Assembly (NCBI RefSeq): GCF_002287065.1
Contig: NZ_NSJZ01000013.1
Location: 23,504 to 87,503, forward strand
Reading direction: 5' to 3'
Length of the DNA stretch: 64,000 nt
Origin: Paracoccus salipaludis
Lineage (GTDB): Bacteria; Pseudomonadota; Alphaproteobacteria; Rhodobacterales; Rhodobacteraceae
Position numbers and translations under genes: made by a program. The stretch's first letter is position 1. Each line of letters starts with the position of its first letter. Shown here piece by piece: positions 35,498 through 44,198 of the stretch. Under the pieces are notes generated by a model. The model was not told where the DNA came from, searched no databases, and saw nothing but the letters and a program-made list of their open reading frames with translations.

Positions 35498-36538
35498 TCA
35501 CGGGCCGGCCCGCTCGCGCCGGTGGACAAGGCGGACCAGCGGCCGGGCAAGCGGCATGAACAGGAAGATGCGCACGAGATGCGCGGCCGTGACCAGCGCC
35601 ACGTCCTGCGCCAGGAAGCGCGCGGCCAGGGACATCTCCGTCACCCCGCCGGGGGCGACAGCCAGCACGGCGGTTTCCCAGTCCAGCCCCAGCCAGCCCG
35701 CGATCCCCGCCGCCGAGGCGCAGCTGAGCGCGAGCAGCAGCAGCGTGCCGGCGACAGACACCGCCATCTCGCGCCCCGCCTCGCGGAAGATGCCGGGCCG
35801 GAAGGTCGAGCCGAGCCACGCGCCAAGGACGACCTGTGCCGTGGCCAGGACCAGTGGCGGATAGGACGACAAGGGGGTGCCCGCGGCCGTCAGCGCCGAG
35901 GACAAAGCGAGGGGGCCCAGGAAATAGGGGTTCGCCCAACCGAGCCGGCGGAACAGGAGGCCGCCCGCAGCCGCCGCGGCGGCCAGCCCGGCCAGGCCCG
36001 GGGCCGCGGCCCCGCCGATGGCGCCGGGCAGCGGCCGCCCGCCCTGCGGCCAGCCGTCCAGCCAGTAGATCAGGATCGGCAGAACCGTCACGATGGCGGC
36101 GATGCGCAGCGTTTGCGCCATGATCACCGGCGCGGGCGGGATGTCGCATTGCTCGGCCAGGACCGCGGCCTCGACCGGGCTGATCGGAAAGGTGGCCAGC
36201 ACCATGCGCGACAGCCGCGCGCGGGCCAGCCGTGCCTGCAGCACCGCGACCCCGAGCGAGTAAAGCGCCGTCATCGCCGCGAGGCCCACCAGCAGCGGCG
36301 ACATGGCCAGCACCGTGGCGACTGCCTGGGGGGTGAAGGACAGTCCCACCTGCGAGGCGACGACCGCCTGGCCGAAGGGCCGGGTGACGACCGGCAGCGT
36401 CCGGTCCAGCAGGCCCGTCAGCGACAGCATCGCCGACACGAGCAGCGGACCCATCATCCAGGGCAGCGGCATTCCCAGCGCGGCAAAGGCCGCGCCGCCG
36501 CAGGCTGCTGCAAGATAGACCGGGATCAGGTGCCGCAT
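35498..36538 (-). CDS. AbrB-family (duplicated) membrane protein
   Basis: A 346-residue polytopic membrane protein with about ten hydrophobic segments, of the COG3180 type often labelled AbrB or ammonia monooxygenase. It is neither a DNA-binding AbrB nor a monooxygenase. Two repeats are visible: GMPLPWMMGPLLVSAML in the first half and LGWANPYFLGPLALSSALTAAGTPL in the second. Each is followed by GQxxxG-like helices (FGQAVVASQVGLSF, TAQVVLGAWLGSTF), and the end carries APGGVTEMSLAARFLAQDVA. It is probably a transporter, often found near tricarboxylate transporter genes. The substrate is unknown. Confidence 0.8.
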   Translation of the reverse strand: MRHLIPVYLAAACGGAAFAALGMPLPWMMGPLLVSAMLSLTGLLDRTLPVVTRPFGQAVVASQVGLSFTPQAVATVLAMSPLLVGLAAMTALYSLGVAVLQARLARARLSRMVLATFPISPVEAAVLAEQCDIPPAPVIMAQTLRIAAIVTVLPILIYWLDGWPQGGRPLPGAIGGAAAPGLAGLAAAAAAGGLLFRRLGWANPYFLGPLALSSALTAAGTPLSSYPPLVLATAQVVLGAWLGSTFRPGIFREAGREMAVSVAGTLLLLALSCASAAGIAGWLGLDWETAVLAVAPGGVTEMSLAARFLAQDVALVTAAHLVRIFLFMPLARPLVRLVHRRERAGP

Positions 36539-36605
36539 GGGGAAAAGGTGATCACAGCTGCCGCCGCCGGCCGCAAGCCCCGGGGAACGCGCGGCCGGAG
36601 CGGAT

Positions 36606-37088
36606 TCACGGCAGAGGCAGGCCCAGCAGCTTCCCGAACAGCAGAAAGGCGATCAGCCACAGGCCGACCGCCGTTGCCACGGCGCGGGCCGGTCGATGCG
36701 GGCCGGGAAACAGAAGGGTGACAAGGCCGCCCGCAAGCCCAAGCGCGGGCGCAAGGCCGAGCCACGGCACCGACAGCAGGGCTGCGCCGAAGATGCCGGC
36801 GACGGCCGCGGCGCGCGGGGCATCGCCCGGCTCGGCTTCGGCCGCAGGGACCCGGCCCCGCAGCGTCAGGACGAGGTAGAGGCCGGACACGATCAGCCCG
36901 AAGATGCCCACCTGCAGCGGCAGGGCGGCAGGGCCCGCGTCGCCCTGCGAATGCCCGGCCGGCAGGGCCAGCGCCAGGGCGACATAGCCCGCCGCCGCCG
37001 CAAGGCAGACAATCGCCACGATGAGGTTGGCCGCAAGGCCGGGGGGCCGTGCGCCCCCCTGCCCCGCGGTCTTCGCCGCGGCGGTCAT
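36606..37088 (-). CDS. tctB: Tripartite tricarboxylate transporter small membrane subunit TctB
   Basis: A 160-residue inner-membrane protein with four hydrophobic segments: LIVAIVCLAAAAGYVALALALPAG, LPLQVGIFGLIVSGLYLVLTL, and two C-terminal helices ending LWLIAFLLFGKLLGLPLP. This is the normal TctB layout (DUF1468). Its start overlaps the tctC stop by 4 bp. The order tctA-tctC-tctB is translated on the minus strand. Confidence 0.88.
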   Translation of the reverse strand: MTAAAKTAGQGGARPPGLAANLIVAIVCLAAAAGYVALALALPAGHSQGDAGPAALPLQVGIFGLIVSGLYLVLTLRGRVPAAEAEPGDAPRAAAVAGIFGAALLSVPWLGLAPALGLAGGLVTLLFPGPHRPARAVATAVGLWLIAFLLFGKLLGLPLP

Positions 37089-38080
37089 TGCACGAAGCCT
37101 GCGGCCTTCAGGAACTCGGTCTGTTCGGCCAGATCCTTCTGCACGCGCTCGGTGAACTCGGCCTCGGCCCAGTCGGGGCTGTCCTGGAACTGTTCCTGCT
37201 GGAAGGTTTTCCATTCGGCGGACGCCGTGACCTTGTCGATGGCCGACTGGATCGCGGCCACCGCGTCGTCCGGCGTCCCCGCCTTGACCGCGATGCCGCG
37301 CCAGATCGCGCCTTCCAGGTCGAAGCCCTGTTCCTTGAAGGTCGGCGCGTCCGGCAGGAAGGGCGAGCGCTCGGCCGTGGTCACGCCCAGAAGCCGGATC
37401 TCTCCGCTTTTCACCTGCGAAAGCCCCGTCGAGGGCGTCATCATCGCCGCGTCGATGTGGTTGCCCAGAAGTCCCAGCGTGACCTTGCCCGAGGCGTCAT
37501 GCGGGATCCAGCCGCTTTCGAACCCGCCCTGCTGCATCAGCTGGTACAGCATGTACTGGTGGAACCCGCCCGAGGAATGGCCGCCGACCTTCAGGCCGTT
37601 CGGATTGGCCTTCATGTGGTCCACGAACTGCTGAACGTTCTGATAGGGGCTGCTGGCCAGCACGGCCAGGGACGAGGGCTCGGACTGCATGGCCCGCAGC
37701 AGCCGCAGATCCTCGAGCTTGAAGGGGATCAGCCCCTGCGCGATGCCGAAGGTCAGGGTGCCGGTCAGCACGAGGATCTGGTAGCCGTCCGCCGGCTGGG
37801 TCACGATCTGCGACAGGCCCACGGCGCCGCTGCCGCCGGGACGGTTGTCCACCTTGACGGTCCAGCCCGCTTCCTTTTCCAGCAGCTCGGCCAGCTTGCG
37901 GCCATAGGTGTCCAGCGCCCCGCCCGCGCCCGACCAGACGACAAGCGTCACCGGCTTTTCGGGGAACTCGGCGGCGGCGGGGGCGGCCAGCCCCAGCGAC
38001 CCCGTGGCCAGCGTGGCCGCGAAGGCCGCGCCCTGGGCCAGGCGCTTCAGGAACCCGCGCCGGTGGGAATTGGTGCTCAT
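37085..38080 (-). CDS. tctC: Tripartite tricarboxylate transporter substrate-binding protein TctC
   Basis: A 331-residue periplasmic receptor of the Bug family. The signal region SHRRGFLKRLAQGAAFAATLA is twin-arginine-like and ends near AAPAAAEFP. The mature domain has PVTLVVWSGAGGALDTYGRKL, VDNRPGGSGAVGLSQI and QPADGYQILVL, the usual Bug landmarks. GAGAGAG-type purine sequence precedes the ATG at 38080. It lies 36 bases after tctA. The substrate is likely a carboxylated aromatic or ring-cleavage product, given the gal context. Confidence 0.88.
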   Translation of the reverse strand: MSTNSHRRGFLKRLAQGAAFAATLATGSLGLAAPAAAEFPEKPVTLVVWSGAGGALDTYGRKLAELLEKEAGWTVKVDNRPGGSGAVGLSQIVTQPADGYQILVLTGTLTFGIAQGLIPFKLEDLRLLRAMQSEPSSLAVLASSPYQNVQQFVDHMKANPNGLKVGGHSSGGFHQYMLYQLMQQGGFESGWIPHDASGKVTLGLLGNHIDAAMMTPSTGLSQVKSGEIRLLGVTTAERSPFLPDAPTFKEQGFDLEGAIWRGIAVKAGTPDDAVAAIQSAIDKVTASAEWKTFQQEQFQDSPDWAEAEFTERVQKDLAEQTEFLKAAGFVQ

Positions 38081-38115
38081 CGTCTCTCTCCCATGTCGAT
38101 GATGGCTTGGCTTGG

Positions 38116-39603
38116 TCACTCGGTCGCCAGGGCGCGCCTGCGCCATGCACGGCGGAGCGGGACAAGCACGCTGACAAGGCTGAGGACCAGGAACAGCAGG
38201 CTGACCGGGTCGGTCAGGAAGATGGAATAATCGCCCTGCGACGACACAAGCGCCGTGCGATAGTTCGACTCGATCAGGTAGCCCAGCACCATCGCCAGGA
38301 TCACCGGTGCCACGGGGAAGTCGAGCTTCTTCATGACATAGCCGATGGCGCCGAAGGCCAGGGTCAGCCAGACGTCGAACATGAGGTTGCGGATGGCGAA
38401 CGCACCCAGAATGGCAAAGCCCATGATCCCCGCCGCGATCACCCCGTCGGGCAGCATGACCGTGCGCGCCATCAGCGGCAGGAACAGCGAGCCGACCAGA
38501 TACTGCACCAGCGATGCGATGATGACGCCGAACAGGATCGCGTAAACCAGGCTCGGCGCCTCGGCGAAAAGCTGTGGGCCGGGGTGCAGCCCGTGCATGA
38601 TCAGCGCCCCCATCATGATCGCCGTGGTGGGCGAGCCGGGCACCCCGAGCGCCAGCAGCGGCACCAGGGCCCCGCCCACGGTCGCGTTGTTCGACGCCTC
38701 GGGCGCGGCGATGCCGTTGGCCGAGCCCTTGCCGTATTCCTCGGGCCGCGGGTCGCGGGCGCGGGCATAATCGCGCGCCACCCAGCAGGCGATGTTGCCG
38801 CCGACACCCGGCAGGATGCCCAGAAGCGTGCCGATGACCGACCCCGACAGCATCGACCGCCAGGTTTCGCGCCAAAGGTCCATCGACATGAACACATGGC
38901 CCACGCGACCCTTGATCGCCGGGGCGCCGCGGACGTGCTTTTCGGCCAGCGCCATCGCCTCGGACACGGCGAACAGGCCGATCAGCGCGGCCAGGAAGGG
39001 CACGCCCTCGTAAAGCTCGAACCAGCCGAAGGTGAAGCGGGGCGTGCCCGCGATCGGGTCGATGCCGACCATCGCCAGCGCCAGGCCGAAGGCCGCGCCG
39101 ATCAGCCCCTTGACCAGCGAGCCGCCCGACAGCGCCGCGACCGAGGTCAGCCCGAACAGCCCGACCGCGAAATATCCGGCGGGCCCGAACTGCAGCGCCA
39201 GCTGCGCCAGCGGCATGGCCAGCAGCAGCAGCGCAAGTCCCCCCAGCACGCCGCCCACCGTCGAGGCGGTCAGCGAGATCGAGATCGCCTCGTTCGCGCG
39301 GCCCTTCTGTGCCATCGCGTAGCCGTCGATCGCCGTTGCCGCCGCCGCCGCCGTTCCCGGCGTGGACAGAAGGATGGCGCTGATCGAGCCGCCGTATTCC
39401 GCCGAGGTGTACAGCGAGATCATCAGCAGCATGCTGAGTTCGGGCGACATCGTGTAGGTGAAGGGGATCAGCAGGCTGAGGCCGATGGACGGACCAAGCC
39501 CCGGCAGCGCGCCGATGACGATGCCCAGAAGCGCCCCGACCAGCAGCACGGTCACGCCGCCCAGGCTGAAGATGACGCCCAGCGACTGCGCTATTCCGTC
39601 CAT
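38116..39603 (-). CDS. tctA: Tripartite tricarboxylate transporter large membrane subunit TctA
   Basis: A 495-residue inner-membrane channel subunit with about 12 helices. It has the TctA signatures GIVIGALPGLGPSIGLSLLIPFTY, YGGSISAILLSTPGTAAAAATAIDGY, LGILPGVGGNIACWVARDYA and GGALVPLLALGVPGSPTTAIMMGALIMHGL. It is the first gene of tctA-C-B. A T-N11-A box lies 109-125 bases upstream, matching those before galB and ligI, so it is predicted to be co-induced with them. Confidence 0.93.
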   Translation of the reverse strand: MDGIAQSLGVIFSLGGVTVLLVGALLGIVIGALPGLGPSIGLSLLIPFTYTMSPELSMLLMISLYTSAEYGGSISAILLSTPGTAAAAATAIDGYAMAQKGRANEAISISLTASTVGGVLGGLALLLLAMPLAQLALQFGPAGYFAVGLFGLTSVAALSGGSLVKGLIGAAFGLALAMVGIDPIAGTPRFTFGWFELYEGVPFLAALIGLFAVSEAMALAEKHVRGAPAIKGRVGHVFMSMDLWRETWRSMLSGSVIGTLLGILPGVGGNIACWVARDYARARDPRPEEYGKGSANGIAAPEASNNATVGGALVPLLALGVPGSPTTAIMMGALIMHGLHPGPQLFAEAPSLVYAILFGVIIASLVQYLVGSLFLPLMARTVMLPDGVIAAGIMGFAILGAFAIRNLMFDVWLTLAFGAIGYVMKKLDFPVAPVILAMVLGYLIESNYRTALVSSQGDYSIFLTDPVSLLFLVLSLVSVLVPLRRAWRRRALATE

Positions 39604-39706
39604 CCTGTTCCCCCCAGGCCGTTTCTGCCGTATCGGCGGGCGTCAAGCCCGTTCACTGGGCAGCATCGCAGCGCCGGCTGCCCCAAGACAAATTAGTAGG
39701 CGACCC

Positions 39707-39738
39707 GAACCGATAAGCCGGCGCTATAGCGTCGGTTC
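39707..39738. promoter_or_regulatory. LysR-type regulator box nested in a longer inverted repeat, upstream of tctA
   Basis: The box GATAAGCCGGCGCTATA (39712-39728) has the T-N11-A layout and the SATAAG-N5-GCTAKR consensus of the other two gal boxes. It is enclosed by a perfect 7-bp inverted repeat, GAACCGA (39707) and TCGGTTC (39732). It lies in the 139-base gap between tctA and the galD stop. The outer repeat could also act as a terminator stem for the galB-D operon, but no T-run follows. Confidence 0.65.
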
Positions 39739-39742
39739 AGGA

Positions 39743-40804
39743 TCACGCCGGGTCACGGGGAAAGACCTGCCCGTCCATCAGCTTGCGCGCGGTCCGCAGG
39801 GTGCCCGCGCCGGTCACGGTCCCGCTTGCGTCCTGCTCGATCAGCACCTCGGCGGCGCCGGTCGGGTGCTCGATCAGGAAGCGGCCGTCGCCCGGGATCG
39901 CGGCGAGTTCGGCCGCAGGAGAGCCGGGCAGCGTGCAAGCGGTCGCCACGCTGACCGCGGCAAAGACGCCGATGGTGGCGTGGCAGCGGTGGGGGATGAA
40001 GCTGCGGGTGCCGATCGTGCCGCCGTTCCGGGGCGCCGAGACGAGCGTCATCTTGGGGACCGACTTTTCGGCCACGTCGCCCAGGTTCATCATCGGCCCC
40101 GCGATCAGGCGGATCGCCTCGATCCGCGCCTTCAGCGCTTCATCGGCGTCGAGGGCCTCGCGGGCCTCCTGCCCGGTCAGGCCGAAGTCGGCCGCGCGCA
40201 TGACGACGATGGGCATCCCGTTGTCGATCAGGGTGCAGTCCACGCCCTCGATCACGTCGACGGCGTTTCCGGTCGGCAGCAGGGCCCCGGTCATCGAGCC
40301 GGCGATGTTCTGGAACATCAGCGGCACGGGCGCGGCGGTGCCCGGCACGCCGTCGATTGCGGCGTCCCCCGCATAGCTGACGCGTCCGCCCGGGGTCTGG
40401 ACCCGCGCCGTGGCGACCTCTCCCGTGTTCAGCATGTGGATGCGGACTTCCGTCTCGCCGTCGCTTGCCGCCACCAACCCGCGCTCGATGGCGGCGGGGC
40501 CGACACCGGCCAGGATGTTGCCGCAGCCCTGCGCGTCCGAGACCAGCGCCTGATCGACGAAGACCTGCAGGAACAGGTAGTCCACATCCGCATCCGCCCG
40601 CGTCGAGGGCGACAGGATGGCCACCTTCGAGGTCAGCGGGTCCGCCCCCCCGATCCCGTCGATCTGGCGCGGATCGGGACTGCCCATGATCCGCAGCAGC
40701 AGATCGTCGCGCATGGCCGGTTCGACCGGAAGGTCGGAGGCAAGGAAATACGCGCCTTTCGAGGTGCCGCCGCGCATCCAGAGACAGGGAATACCGTCAG
40801 ACAT
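39743..40804 (-). CDS. galD: 4-oxalomesaconate tautomerase GalD (PrpF family)
   Basis: Isomerises the keto and enol forms of 4-oxalomesaconate, the gallate ring-cleavage product. The 353 residues are of PrpF/GalD type: CLWMRGGTSKGAYFLASDLP at the N-terminus, QIDGIGGADPLTSKVAILSPS, GCGNILAGVGP (catalytic Cys region), DNGMPIVVMRAADFGLTG, and PKMTLVSAP near the second half. PrpF itself isomerises aconitate. The company of galB, galC and tannase makes GalD the better call. It starts 3 bases after the tannase stop and ends the operon. Confidence 0.88.
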   Translation of the reverse strand: MSDGIPCLWMRGGTSKGAYFLASDLPVEPAMRDDLLLRIMGSPDPRQIDGIGGADPLTSKVAILSPSTRADADVDYLFLQVFVDQALVSDAQGCGNILAGVGPAAIERGLVAASDGETEVRIHMLNTGEVATARVQTPGGRVSYAGDAAIDGVPGTAAPVPLMFQNIAGSMTGALLPTGNAVDVIEGVDCTLIDNGMPIVVMRAADFGLTGQEAREALDADEALKARIEAIRLIAGPMMNLGDVAEKSVPKMTLVSAPRNGGTIGTRSFIPHRCHATIGVFAAVSVATACTLPGSPAAELAAIPGDGRFLIEHPTGAAEVLIEQDASGTVTGAGTLRTARKLMDGQVFPRDPA

Positions 40805-40807
40805 CGC

Positions 40808-42511
40808 TTATTCCGCCGGAGTGAAGGGGGTGAAAAGATCGGCGCCCGGCCAGTCGCGGGTCTGGACGATCTCGGCGTCCGGGCCGCGCGTCCAGCCTTG
40901 GGGGCGGGTGGGATCGGCGCCGGGCGTCAGCGCCGCGGTCGCGGGATAAGGCCAGACCGGCCTTGCCATGTCGGGCAGGGACGCCACGCCCAGATCCATC
41001 TGGGGCGGGCCGCCGTGTCCCTCGGCCCCGCCCTCGGGCTGGCCGAAGTCCGACGTTTCGGCCGTGCTGGAGGTCAGCACCGCGTCGGGGGCCGCGCCCC
41101 CTTCGACCCAGGCCATCATCGGCGTCAGCAGGTCGAGGTTCGAGGGGCCCTGCCCTCCGCCGCAATGGCTCACCCCCGGCAGCAGGTAAAGGCGCTGGAA
41201 CCCCGCAACGGTGTCGGCGCCCAGCCGGTCGACCATCGCCTTGTGCAGCGCCACGGTGTTGGCCGGCGCGATATGCGGGTCGGCCAGCCCGTGCCACAGG
41301 ATCAGCTTGCCGCCCGACTGCACAAAGGCGGAAAGATCGGGGTTGGTCGCGTCGAACAGCGGGTGGCGCGGGCGCAGGGCTTCCAGCGTGGCCTCGGTGA
41401 ATTCCAGATCGGCCAGGGTCATGTCCGGGCGCGCCGGATCGAAGGCTAGGTAGCGCAGCACGGGATCCACGATGCGGGTGCTGAACACCTCCTGGTCGTG
41501 GCTGTCGGCGACATAGACGCCCTGCCAGTTCAGCTCGGACCCGTGAAGCGGCTGGCCCGCCGTCAGCGCCGCGCCTGTCGCCGGGTCGCGCGGGCCGTCG
41601 TAGAACTTTCGTGCGACGGCGGCCTCGGCGGGGGTCAGGCATTGCGCCGTGTCCGCACCCTCGGCGCAGGTGAGGCTGGCGGGGTCGAAGCTGCACAGCG
41701 CGGGCTGGGCGATCAGCCCGTCCGCCACGCCGTCGGTGGCGTCGCACGCCGCGATCACCCCGCGATGCAGGACCGGCAGCTTGTCCGAGGTCAGGATCGT
41801 CCGACCGTCCTTGTCGCTGTTCGCCCGCGCCATCCAGCCGTGGAACAGCGTGTTCTGCACCTGGAACAGCATCGCGGGCGCGCCGGCGATGATGCCGTCG
41901 AAGTCGTCCGGATAGCGCATCGCCTCGACCAGCGCCTCGCGCCCGCCATCCGAGCAACCGTTGAAATAGCTGAAGCGCGCAGGCTGACCGTAGAAGGCTT
42001 GGGTCAGCGCCTTGGCGGCCTCGGCGGTGAGATGCTGCGCGCGATAGGCGAAATCGGCGCGCTGCCGGTCGTCCAGTCCCCATTCGCCGGACTGGCCCGA
42101 ATGGCCCATGTCGGTCGCGGCCATCACGAAACCACCGTCGTTCAGCACCCGGCATCCCGCCGAGGCGCCTGAACGCAGGGTGATGTTGCCGCACAGGCCG
42201 CCGCAGCCGACCTGCAGGTAGCGCTGCGTCCACGTCCGGGTCGGCAGCAGCACCTGGAAGTTGATCCGGGGGGCCAGCCTGCCGGTGACCGAGCAGACCG
42301 CAATGCCATCGCTGGTCGTCTCGGTCGCCTGCGTGACTTCGCTGCCCGCGCCGCCGATGCCGGTCAGGTCCACCCCGGCCAGATCGGCGCAGGCGGCCCG
42401 GGCAGGAATGGCAGGCAGGTCGGCAGCACCGGTCTGGGCCACAGCGGGACCGGCCAGTGCGGACAGGGCCGCCAGAAGGACCGGAACCAGGAAAGCGGGC
42501 GCGGTTTTCAT
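40808..42511 (-). CDS. Tannase / feruloyl esterase family hydrolase (tannin acylhydrolase)
   Basis: A secreted or periplasmic serine esterase of 567 residues with a Sec signal (MKTAPAFLVPVLLAALSALA, cut near AVAQ). The tannase-family CS-D-HC motif is complete: nucleophile Ser187 next to Cys186 (NGCSDGGREA), Asp411 (HGLADPHI), and His449 next to Cys450 (VSHCGGGQG). The paired cysteines form the family disulfide. It has other conserved Cys and the lid domain. Relatives cut galloyl, feruloyl or chlorogenate esters. Its place inside the gal operon, between galC and galD, points to galloyl esters, which would release gallate. Confidence 0.87.
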   Translation of the reverse strand: MKTAPAFLVPVLLAALSALAGPAVAQTGAADLPAIPARAACADLAGVDLTGIGGAGSEVTQATETTSDGIAVCSVTGRLAPRINFQVLLPTRTWTQRYLQVGCGGLCGNITLRSGASAGCRVLNDGGFVMAATDMGHSGQSGEWGLDDRQRADFAYRAQHLTAEAAKALTQAFYGQPARFSYFNGCSDGGREALVEAMRYPDDFDGIIAGAPAMLFQVQNTLFHGWMARANSDKDGRTILTSDKLPVLHRGVIAACDATDGVADGLIAQPALCSFDPASLTCAEGADTAQCLTPAEAAVARKFYDGPRDPATGAALTAGQPLHGSELNWQGVYVADSHDQEVFSTRIVDPVLRYLAFDPARPDMTLADLEFTEATLEALRPRHPLFDATNPDLSAFVQSGGKLILWHGLADPHIAPANTVALHKAMVDRLGADTVAGFQRLYLLPGVSHCGGGQGPSNLDLLTPMMAWVEGGAAPDAVLTSSTAETSDFGQPEGGAEGHGGPPQMDLGVASLPDMARPVWPYPATAALTPGADPTRPQGWTRGPDAEIVQTRDWPGADLFTPFTPAE

Positions 42512-42553
42512 GACGGGTTTCCCTTTGCGGCAAGACCGGGCCTGGCGGCCCGC

Positions 42554-43225
42554 TCAGATGTACTTCAGGCCCTTCTCGGCCAGCCGGGGGCGCATGTCGT
42601 AGATGTCGAGCCCCAGTTCGCCTGCGGCAAGGCGGCGGCGCTTGGCTTCCTCGGCCTCCATCCGCTTGCGGGCTGCGGCCAGCACCGTTTCCGCATCGCT
42701 GCGGCGCACCACGCAAACGCCATCGTCGTCGGCCACGATCACGTCGCCCGCCTCGATCAGTTGCCCCGCGCAGACGACCGGCACGTTGACCGAACCCAGC
42801 GTCTCCTTGACCGTTCCCTGGGCGCTGACGGCCCTGGACCATACGGGAAAGCCCATTTCCGTCAGATCCCGGATGTCGCGCACGCCCGCGTCGATCACCA
42901 GCCCGCGGCAGCCCCGCGCCATGGCCGAGGTCGCCAGCAGGTCCCCGAAATAGCCGTTGTCGCAGGGGCTGGTCGGGGCCAGCACCAGGATGTCGCCCTC
43001 GCGCAACTGCTCGATGGCGACATGGAGCATCCAGTTGTCGCCGGGCGGGGCGCTGATGGTGACGGCGCTGCCCGCGATCCGCGCGCCCGCGTAGATGGGG
43101 CGCATGTGGCTGGCAAGGCAGCCGATCCTGCCCTGCGCCTCATGCACCGTGGCGACGCCCGCCTCGGCCAGCCCGTCGATCACGGCGGCATCGGCGCGGG
43201 AAATGTTCTTGACGACGATGCCCAT
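42554..43225 (-). CDS. galC: 4-carboxy-4-hydroxy-2-oxoadipate aldolase GalC/LigK (RraA fold)
   Basis: A divalent-metal class II aldolase that splits 4-carboxy-4-hydroxy-2-oxoadipate into pyruvate and oxaloacetate, and can also decarboxylate oxaloacetate. The 223 residues have the HMG/CHA aldolase RraA-like core: [57 protein letters not shown] and the active-site loop [14 protein letters not shown] (Asp and Arg for metal and pyruvate binding). [12 protein letters not shown] follows. The length matches LigK/GalC. It starts one base after the dioxygenase stop. Confidence 0.92.
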   Translation of the reverse strand: MGIVVKNISRADAAVIDGLAEAGVATVHEAQGRIGCLASHMRPIYAGARIAGSAVTISAPPGDNWMLHVAIEQLREGDILVLAPTSPCDNGYFGDLLATSAMARGCRGLVIDAGVRDIRDLTEMGFPVWSRAVSAQGTVKETLGSVNVPVVCAGQLIEAGDVIVADDDGVCVVRRSDAETVLAAARKRMEAEEAKRRRLAAGELGLDIYDMRPRLAEKGLKYI

Positions 43226-43226
43226 C

Positions 43227-44198
43227 TCAGGCCTCCATCTTCTGAACGGGTGGCGTTCCGTGGGTGTGGAACGTCTCGATGGTCTTCAGGCCCCAGGCCT
43301 GGCCCTTCCGGCGGTCGGCCTCGGTCCAGACGACCGGCTGCCAGTCGGGAGCAAGGATCAGCCGCGCGCCGGCATTCGCCAGTTCGACGCGGTTGCCGGC
43401 GGGCTCCCACACATACAGGAAGAAGGTGCCCTGGATCGCGTGCTTGTGGGGGCCGGTCTCGATATGGACGCCGTTCTGCAGGAAGATGTCGGCGGCGCGC
43501 AGGATGTCCTCGCGCTGGTCGGTGGCAAAGGTGACGTGGTGCAGGCGGCCATGGCCGCGCCCGTGTTCCTCGGTGCAGGCGAGGTCATAGGTCTTGTTGT
43601 TGACCGTGAACCAGCAGCCGCCGATCCGCCCGTTGTCCAGCTGGATCATCTCGGTCACGCGCGAGCCGAGGCAGGTTTCCATGAAGCGGCGGAACTCGGT
43701 CACGTCCCCGGACAGCAGGTTCAGGTGGTCGAGCCTGCGCGGCGCGGCCCCGGTGAAGGCGCTGGCCGTGTTCTTCAGCGCCGCGCGTTCGGCGTCCTGC
43801 TGCGGCTGATACCAGACGGTGTCGTAGTAGATCTCGAAGACATGGCCGAAGGGGTCCTCGAAGCGGAAGGCGCGGCCGTGGCTTTCGTCGCCGTCGATCC
43901 AGCCGTGGGTCTTGTAGCCCGAGGCCTCGATCGCCTTGACGCGCCGCTCCAGCGCCTCGGGCGAGGCCGCGCGATAGGCGATGTGGCCGACGCCGGTCGT
44001 ATCGGCGCGGGTCAGCTTCAGCGAGCAATGCTCATAGTCGTCCCAGGCCCGCAGATAGGCGCTGTCCGCGTCCTGCCCCGACAGCTTCAGCCCGAAGACG
44101 CGGGTGAAGAAGTCGAGGCTTTCGTCGAAGCGGTCGGTCAGCATCTCGACATGGCCCAGATGGGCGATGTCGAAGGACGGGTTCGTCGGCGCGCTCAC
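43227..44198 (-). CDS. Type I (VOC-fold) extradiol ring-cleavage dioxygenase
   Basis: A 323-residue protein with two glyoxalase/VOC modules, as in catechol 2,3-dioxygenases. The Fe(II) triad is present in the second module: His158 (LDHLNLLSG), His220/221 (LHHVTFATD) and Glu272 (NRVELANAG). The first module has [12 protein letters not shown] and [14 protein letters not shown]. It lies between galB and galC, overlapping galB by 4 bp. A ring-cleavage enzyme is required here, but the known gallate and protocatechuate 4,5-dioxygenases are LigB-type (type II). The likely substrate is gallate, protocatechuate or a related trihydroxybenzoate, which is an inference from the operon. Homoprotocatechuate-type cleavage is an alternative. 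Confidence 0.85.
   Translation of the reverse strand: MSAPTNPSFDIAHLGHVEMLTDRFDESLDFFTRVFGLKLSGQDADSAYLRAWDDYEHCSLKLTRADTTGVGHIAYRAASPEALERRVKAIEASGYKTHGWIDGDESHGRAFRFEDPFGHVFEIYYDTVWYQPQQDAERAALKNTASAFTGAAPRRLDHLNLLSGDVTEFRRFMETCLGSRVTEMIQLDNGRIGGCWFTVNNKTYDLACTEEHGRGHGRLHHVTFATDQREDILRAADIFLQNGVHIETGPHKHAIQGTFFLYVWEPAGNRVELANAGARLILAPDWQPVVWTEADRRKGQAWGLKTIETFHTHGTPPVQKMEA

Noticed and set aside
35498..36538. AbrB-family gene as a transcription factor or ammonia monooxygenase
   Set aside because: The protein is a ten-helix membrane protein with duplicated halves; the AbrB and AmoA names are legacy labels for this family.
39743..40804. PrpF-family gene as aconitate isomerase of the methylcitrate cycle
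   Set aside because: No prpB, prpC or acnD is nearby; the direct partners galB, galC and tannase favour 4-oxalomesaconate tautomerase.
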